Positions 6,393 through 10,403 of a stretch of 10,403 nucleotides of DNA are shown in pieces. The stretch is taken from contig DFYA01000307.1 in assembly GCA_002382525.1 (NCBI GenBank), positions 6,274-16,676 of the forward strand, given 5' to 3'. How positions within the stretch are numbered: the first letter of the stretch is position 1; each line of letters starts with the position of its first letter. Source of the stretch: Opitutaceae bacterium UBA4094. GTDB taxonomy: Bacteria > Verrucomicrobiota > Verrucomicrobiia > Opitutales > Opitutaceae. The notes below the pieces were generated by a model. The model made no database searches, was not told the origin of the DNA, and was given only the letters and a program-made list of their open reading frames with translations. The position numbers and the translations under genes are program-made.

Positions 6393-8012
6393 TCAGAGTG
6401 GAATCGACGTGATGCCGTAGGCGTGGAGCGCGGCGCGGGTGGCGGCGGCGGTGTCCTGGCGGTCGAAGGCATCGCGGAGTTGTTGCTTCAACTCGGGGCT
6501 GAGGCTCGCGGGATCGGGCACGCGGATGCGGCGGAGGTATTGGGCCTGAAAACGCAAAAAACCGCCGCGCATACGCACGCCGTAGCAGTGGATAAAAAAC
6601 TCGCCGACGGCGGACATGAGCAGGGCGCCGAGGACGCGCAGGTCCCACGTTTCCGAGGTGATCCAGTAGAGGTTGTGCTGCGGGTAGGTTTCGCCGGTGT
6701 CGAGCGCGGGGAGGAGGCGGTCTTTGATGTCGGCGATGTAGAGTTTTTCCTGCGCGGCGCGGGAGAGCGTCACTCGGTCGATGGTCTTGTGCCAGTGGTG
6801 CGGGCTGGCCTTGGCGGTGTGGCGCTCGCCGAGCAGGGCGCGGTGGGGCTCTAGGTAGGCGGCGAGGCGCGGGTAATCGGCGAGGTTGACGAGGCCTTGC
6901 TCGTTCCACGGGTTGACGAGGTAGTGGCCCGACCAGCGGACACGGCCTCCCGCGAGGTCGGATGCGAGCGCGAGGGGGAGGAGGCGGTCGCGCTCGATGT
7001 CGGGTTTTTGTGAGGTAATGAAGACGCGGTCCGCGCCGGTGGCCACGCCGATGCCGATCTTGGTGCCGGTGGTTTTGTCTTCGAGGGGCAGGCAGGTGGC
7101 TTCGAGGTGTTTGAGGAGTTGCAACGCCTCGGGCGAGGAGCAGGGCCAGGGTTCGCCGTCGTGAAACCAGTCGGCGAAGCGGGCCACGCGAAGGGCGGGG
7201 CCGGAGCGGGCAGCGGCGATCTGGTTGAGCAGTTCGGTGCGGGTGGCGGTCTCGATGCCGGGCAGGGCCTTGGCGACGATGACCGGGCCTTGCGGCTCGC
7301 GGGTGATCACGGTGACGGCGGGGTAGGCGGAGACTTCGCTTTCAAAGGCCGCGACGTCGTGGGCTTCGATGACGGAGCGGACGTTGTAGCCTTGGGTGGT
7401 GATGAACTCTCGAAGCCCGCTGCCGTAGTCGTTGAGCATCCAGCGGTCGGCGCAGATGAAGGCGCACACGCCGCCGGGTTTCAGTTGGAGCAGGGCGGCT
7501 TGATAAAAGGCGATGTAGATGTCGGCGCGTCCGCGCATGGCGCTGAAGGAGCGATAGAAGGCGGCTTTGGCCGAGGGAATTTCTTCCAGGCGGATGTAGG
7601 GCGGGTTGCCGACAACGAAATCGGCAACGGGAAAGCCGAGAGAGGCTTCAAGAAAATCGGCTTCTTTGACCCACGACTGAGCGAGACGGATGGCAAGTGA
7701 GTCGGCGACATCCAGCTCGATCAATGTGCGGGTGACAAGTTCTGCGGCACGTTGCACGGCGTCGGGGCTGATCTCGTAAGCACGGATGGCTTCGTCGGTT
7801 TCGGTGAGCGGCGTTCCGTGGCGGCGGCAGGAAGTGACGAGCCGGCGAACCATCTCTTCGAGAAAAGCACCGTCGCCGGCGGAAGGCTCCACGGCGACCA
7901 TGCGGCCCAGATCGCGGTCCGCAGTATAGCCGGCGAGATCCAAGATGAGCGCGACCATCCACGGCTTGGTGTAAACAACACCGGCTTCGGGGGTGGTCAG
8001 GACGCGAATCAT
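6393..8012 (-). CDS. N6-adenine DNA methyltransferase of the PaeR7I/XhoI-like system
   Basis: The enzyme methylates adenine with S-adenosylmethionine to protect host sites from the partner endonuclease. With the ATG at 8012 it has 539 residues, close to M.PaeR7I. An upstream GTG at 8057 would add 15 residues that do not look conserved. Motif order is that of a gamma-class type II enzyme: motif X TPEAGVVYTKPW (7-18), the SAM-binding loop EPSAGDGAF (42-50), a long spacer, then catalytic NPPYIR (136-141). The C-terminal half, with KTTGTKIGIGVATGADRVF, HHWHKTIDR and an RIRVPDP segment, resembles target recognition regions of Eco57I/PaeR7I-type methylases. The gene precedes the endonuclease by 21 bases and probably forms one transcript with it. 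No Shine-Dalgarno is visible before the ATG. The gene is as GC-rich as its neighbours, so the sequence gives no sign of very recent import. Confidence 0.88.
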   Translation of the reverse strand: MIRVLTTPEAGVVYTKPWMVALILDLAGYTADRDLGRMVAVEPSAGDGAFLEEMVRRLVTSCRRHGTPLTETDEAIRAYEISPDAVQRAAELVTRTLIELDVADSLAIRLAQSWVKEADFLEASLGFPVADFVVGNPPYIRLEEIPSAKAAFYRSFSAMRGRADIYIAFYQAALLQLKPGGVCAFICADRWMLNDYGSGLREFITTQGYNVRSVIEAHDVAAFESEVSAYPAVTVITREPQGPVIVAKALPGIETATRTELLNQIAAARSGPALRVARFADWFHDGEPWPCSSPEALQLLKHLEATCLPLEDKTTGTKIGIGVATGADRVFITSQKPDIERDRLLPLALASDLAGGRVRWSGHYLVNPWNEQGLVNLADYPRLAAYLEPHRALLGERHTAKASPHHWHKTIDRVTLSRAAQEKLYIADIKDRLLPALDTGETYPQHNLYWITSETWDLRVLGALLMSAVGEFFIHCYGVRMRGGFLRFQAQYLRRIRVPDPASLSPELKQQLRDAFDRQDTAAATRAALHAYGITSIPL

Positions 8013-8356
8013 GTAAGGAAGAGGAACGCATCGGGCGCGGATGGCGAGTTTGCACACCGGAGGATTTTTTGGGCAAAGACCGGCGCTGCAATGGCTCGGC
8101 TTGGCTTCGGGCTCAGGCGCGGTCTCGCACGCCAGCTACATGCTCGACGAGCGAACGGACGGAGCCAGGCCGTTAGACGATCCTTTGTCCGTGTTCGCAA
8201 AAGCGCTAAAGATCCCAAGCGGCAGACGGCGGGCCGGCTCGCAAATCCGCTTGCCGGCTTCTTTCCGGACTGCGGGCGAACTCGCGGCCTACGGGGCGGC
8301 GCCCGCCGACTCCCGTCTTGCGCGGGCCGCGAGGGCGCGCTCATTTTCAACCCTTC
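8013..8356. other. 344-base gene-free divergent region
   Basis: This stretch separates the divergently transcribed methyltransferase and WD40 genes and should carry promoters for both. No coding frame here looks real: the open frames on either strand are Arg/Ala/Pro-rich shadows without recognisable motifs. The one clear structure is an imperfect hairpin at 8151-8198: GCGAAC (8151-8156) with GTTCGC (8193-8198), continuing as GGAC (8157-8160) with GTCC (8187-8190). I see no complete tRNA and no convincing -35/-10 pair. The nearest is TTGTCC at 8185, followed by TAAAGA at 8207. Confidence 0.5.
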
Positions 8357-9358
8357 ATGCAACTCACCAAGCACTGGGCCGCGCAGCTCGACGATTACGT
8401 GATCGATCTCGGTTGGTCGGCCGATGGCACCCGCCTCGCCGCCGCCGCGTCCTCCGGGCCCGTCTCGTTGTTTGCCGCAGCCGACGGCGCCCGCACCGAC
8501 TTGCCGGGCCACGACGATGGCGCCAATTGCCTCGCATGGCATCCCTCACAACCCCTCCTCGCCAGCGGAGGTCAGGACGCGAAGGTCAAATTCTGGGACG
8601 CGACGACCGGCCAGCACACGGCGTCCGCCGAGGTCGGCGGGGCGTGGATTGAGCAACTCACGTGGCGGCCCGATGGCTCCACGCTTGCGGCGGCGGCGGG
8701 GCGGCATCTCGCTTTTTTGCGGGCCGACGGATCCACCGCGCATGCGTTTAAGCCCGCGCCGAAAACCATCAGCGCGATCGCTTGGCAGCCCGCCGGGGGT
8801 TGCCTCGCTTCAGCTTACTTCGGCGGCGTGTGCTTGTGGGATGCCGACGATTTTATCGCCCAAAAAGAGTTCGCCTACGCCAACGGTATTCACGCGCTCG
8901 TGTGGTCGCCGGACAACCGCTGGCTCGTTTCGGGCAACCAAGATCCGAGCGTCCACCTCTGGTTGCCGGAGGCCAACGACGAGTTCCACATGAGCGGCTA
9001 CGAAGGCAAAGTGAAGGAACTCTCATTCGACCGCGATTCGCACTGGCTGGCCACCGGCGGCGGCAAAGACGCGTGCCTCTGGGATTGCACCGGCGCAGGG
9101 CCCGAGGGCCGCGAACCCATCATGCTTCCGCACGACGACAAAGTGTGCGCGGTGGCGTTTCAGCACGCGCACGGCCTGCTCGCCACGGCGAGCGCGGATG
9201 GAGTTCTTCAACTCTGGAGCCCGGAGCGTCCGCAACCTCTTCGTGCGACGGTGAAAATGCCCGCGCCCGCGACCAAACTCGCATGGTCCCCGGATGACCG
9301 GTTCTTGGCTGTCGGCAGCGAGAAGGGCGTCGTTTACGTGTTGAAGTGCGAGAGCTGA
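8357..9358 (+). CDS. WD40-repeat beta-propeller protein
   Basis: This 333-residue protein is built almost entirely of WD40-type repeats. I count eight units with the pattern hydrophobic-x-W/F-x-P/D-x-(D/G), LAS/LAT/LVS, then x-W/LWD. The clearest are CLAWHPSQPLLASGG ending FWD (58-81), AIAWQPAGGCLASAY ending LWD (140-162), ALVWSPDNRWLVSGN, AVAFQHAHGLLATAS ending LWS, and the final KLAWSPDDRFLAVGS. The first (about residues 15-40) and last units may close the ring. There is no signal peptide or membrane segment, and nothing is left over for a catalytic domain, so a cytoplasmic protein-binding scaffold is the best description. The partner is unknown. I chose ATG 8357, because the upstream TTG at 8318 adds 13 Arg-rich residues outside the propeller. 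The gene stands alone, with a hairpin after its stop. Confidence 0.85.
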   Translation: MQLTKHWAAQLDDYVIDLGWSADGTRLAAAASSGPVSLFAAADGARTDLPGHDDGANCLAWHPSQPLLASGGQDAKVKFWDATTGQHTASAEVGGAWIEQLTWRPDGSTLAAAAGRHLAFLRADGSTAHAFKPAPKTISAIAWQPAGGCLASAYFGGVCLWDADDFIAQKEFAYANGIHALVWSPDNRWLVSGNQDPSVHLWLPEANDEFHMSGYEGKVKELSFDRDSHWLATGGGKDACLWDCTGAGPEGREPIMLPHDDKVCAVAFQHAHGLLATASADGVLQLWSPERPQPLRATVKMPAPATKLAWSPDDRFLAVGSEKGVVYVLKCES

Positions 9359-9391
9359 CCGCACCGACGGGGAAATCGGATGTCCGCTCGT

Positions 9392-9423
9392 CTACGGCTA
9401 TTCAGCCGTAGCACTTCGTTTTT
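9392..9423 (+). terminator. Perfect 8-bp hairpin with downstream T run
   Basis: CTACGGCT (9392-9399) pairs perfectly with AGCCGTAG (9404-9411) around an ATTC loop. After a 7-base spacer come five T (9419-9423), forming the palindrome TTTTTAAAAA (9419-9428). It lies 34 bases after the WD40 stop and 23 bases before the next ATG. It could end the WD40 transcript or sit in the leader of the secreted gene. The spacer makes it a less-than-ideal intrinsic terminator. Confidence 0.55.
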
Positions 9424-9434
9424 AAAAATCGCCC

Positions 9435-9439
9435 AAGGA
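9435..9439 (+). promoter_or_regulatory. Ribosome binding site deciding the secreted-protein start
   Basis: AAGGA lies 6 bases before the ATG at 9446. It favours this start over an in-frame upstream ATG at 9380, whose 22 extra residues run through the hairpin. Confidence 0.6.
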
Positions 9440-9445
9440 CTCCCC

Positions 9446-10180
9446 ATGAAAAGCCTCCGCCTCCTTTCGGTTCTCTCTGCGTCGTTGATGATGGTTTCGG
9501 CCTACGCGGCCCAATACGGAAGCGAAACCCGGGTCACGCTCGACGGGACCTTCTTGGTGGCGAAGCCGGACGACGTTCGCGAGTTGCCCTCGGGGTCGGT
9601 GCGCGTGCGGCGAGACCTCGTGGAACGCCCCGTGAGTAATCGGATGATTCTTAATGCGATGGTGAAGGAAAACCTGATCCCGCGGACCGCCGGTTATGAC
9701 ATCGTCATGGTGGCCCAACCGATCATGGCCGACGGCATGCAATTTTTCGCGGTGCGGCCGGGCGTCGCTCCCGTTCGTATTCCCGACGATTTTTTGAGTT
9801 TAACCGTGGGCGACGGGCCGGGCACGGGGCTCCTCGAAGAGGATAGTCAGGGCAATCTGACGCGCTTGCGGGCTCAAACGGCCAATTTTACGACGCTGGC
9901 CTTCGGCGATTTTTCGGGCACCGGCATCTTGGAGCAGAACTGGAGCTTGGCTTCGGTGGCGGGCGAGCAAGTTCAATTGGTTCGCTCGTCCGGCGTGTTT
10001 GTGGGCCAGCTCGCCACCGAGCGTGATGGCGTGGGCACGGTTGAACTGCGGCTCAATCGTTCGAGGACGGTGAATCTGGCGCGCTATGGCATGGCCGATT
10101 CCTCGGACCGGTCGGGTGGCGGCGACGGATTTGATAGAGGCGGCGGAGGTGGCGATTCGACGGGACGCGGCGGCAACTAA
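9446..10180 (+). CDS. Secreted protein of unknown family with Gly/Arg/Asp-rich tail
   Basis: The 244-residue product begins with a Sec signal peptide: MKSLR, a hydrophobic core LLSVLSASLMMVSA, then AYAA before QYGSETR, with likely cleavage after residue 22. The mature part mixes hydrophobic beta-like segments with charged turns, for example VRVRRDLVERPVSNRMI, YDIVMVAQPIM, and two GTG-containing stretches (DGPGTGLLEED and GDFSGTGILEQN). The last 25 residues or so are a low-complexity tail of Gly, Asp, Ser and Arg (DRSGGGDGFDRGGGGGD). I see no catalytic motif, transmembrane anchor or sorting signal, and I do not recognise the family. The start is fixed by a good Shine-Dalgarno. The next gene downstream begins with a similar signal peptide followed by the same GSETR motif, so the two look like tandem paralogues. 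The location is probably the periplasm or cell exterior. Confidence 0.8.
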   Translation: MKSLRLLSVLSASLMMVSAYAAQYGSETRVTLDGTFLVAKPDDVRELPSGSVRVRRDLVERPVSNRMILNAMVKENLIPRTAGYDIVMVAQPIMADGMQFFAVRPGVAPVRIPDDFLSLTVGDGPGTGLLEEDSQGNLTRLRAQTANFTTLAFGDFSGTGILEQNWSLASVAGEQVQLVRSSGVFVGQLATERDGVGTVELRLNRSRTVNLARYGMADSSDRSGGGDGFDRGGGGGDSTGRGGN

Positions 10181-10314
10181 GATAGTAGGGGTTAGAACGA
10201 TTCCGGGCCGCCCCATGTAATCGGACGGCGCGCCGGTGAGGTGTTGCGAAAAAGCGGCGATTGAGCGGCCAGCGGCTTGCATTCTTTCGGTGGGGCTGGC
10301 TGTCTTCGCGCACG

Positions 10315-10403
10315 ATGAAACTTTCGCTCCTCCTTGGCCTTGTCGCCGTTTGTTTTGCGTTCACGACCTCGCTGCACGCCGGTCGTTTTGGGAGCGAGAC
10401 GCG
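10315..10403 (+). CDS. Partial secreted paralogue of the preceding gene
   Basis: An ATG at 10315 opens a frame that runs off the right edge (29 codons visible). It encodes a Sec signal peptide (MKLS, hydrophobic core LLLGLVAVCFAF, then SLHA) and the first mature residues GRFGSET. The upstream protein starts its mature part as AQYGSETR, so signal layout and motif agree in the same positions. The match covers few residues, but it lies at the same distance from the cleavage site in adjacent genes. The 134-base gap before it holds only a 10-bp palindrome CGGCGCGCCG (10226-10235). No Shine-Dalgarno is visible. Confidence 0.7.
   Translation, partial: MKLSLLLGLVAVCFAFTTSLHAGRFGSET

Noticed and set aside
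8170..8178. GTTAGAC resembles the 3' core of an integron attC site (GTTRRRY).
   Set aside because: No matching RYYYAAC partner lies at a suitable distance and there is no integrase. A degenerate 7-mer is expected by chance.
8151..8198. On the minus strand, CGTCTAACGGCCTGG resembles the D-arm of tRNA-Glu.
   Set aside because: No T-arm, acceptor stem or anticodon arm can be placed around it. The match is short and probably chance.
7752..8402. Plus-strand open frame spanning the methyltransferase start and the intergenic region.
   Set aside because: It overlaps a well-supported gene on the other strand, and its translation shows no domain or sensible composition.

Overview
The window comes from a GC-rich bacterium. 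Genes often start without a Shine-Dalgarno sequence, there is a lipoprotein with an SLA1-homology-like domain, and short G/C-plus-TTAT tandem repeats lie between genes. Together these suggest the Verrucomicrobiota/Planctomycetota side of the tree, possibly an Opitutaceae-like member. This placement is an impression, because there is no rRNA or marker gene to confirm it.

Left part (1-5575). A lipoprotein gene runs off the left edge on the minus strand. A sugar cluster then reads rightwards: a GT4 glycosyltransferase of the mannosylfructose-phosphate synthase type (656-1993); a 697-residue fusion of a HAD sugar-phosphate phosphatase and an (alpha/alpha)6 glycoside hydrolase (2215-4308); and a PfkB fructokinase (4378-5274). 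Read together, they could make a fructose-containing disaccharide (mannosylfructose, or sucrose if the donor differs), dephosphorylate it, hydrolyse it again, and return fructose to fructose 6-phosphate. That is a full synthesis and turnover cycle for a compatible solute. A small ribbon-helix-helix regulator follows (5301-5528). Its C-terminus appears displaced by a one-base frameshift at a run of six G.

Middle (5584-8012). A terminator hairpin is followed by a minus-strand type II restriction-modification pair. The methyltransferase (6393-8012) is transcribed first and the endonuclease (5637-6371) second. Both resemble the PaeR7I/XhoI system, which acts on CTCGAG.

Right part (8013-10403). 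After a 344-base gene-free divergent region come a cytoplasmic WD40 propeller protein (8357-9358), a strong hairpin, a secreted protein of unknown family with a Gly/Arg/Asp-rich tail (9446-10180), and the start of a second secreted gene with the same mature N-terminal motif (10315 onward). These last two look like a tandem paralogous pair.

The most interesting items are the phosphatase-hydrolase fusion inside the putative mannosylfructose cluster, the poly-G frameshift in the regulator, the nested terminator hairpin behind the synthase gene, the 9-bp tandem repeat in front of the fructokinase, and the uncharacterised secreted pair.
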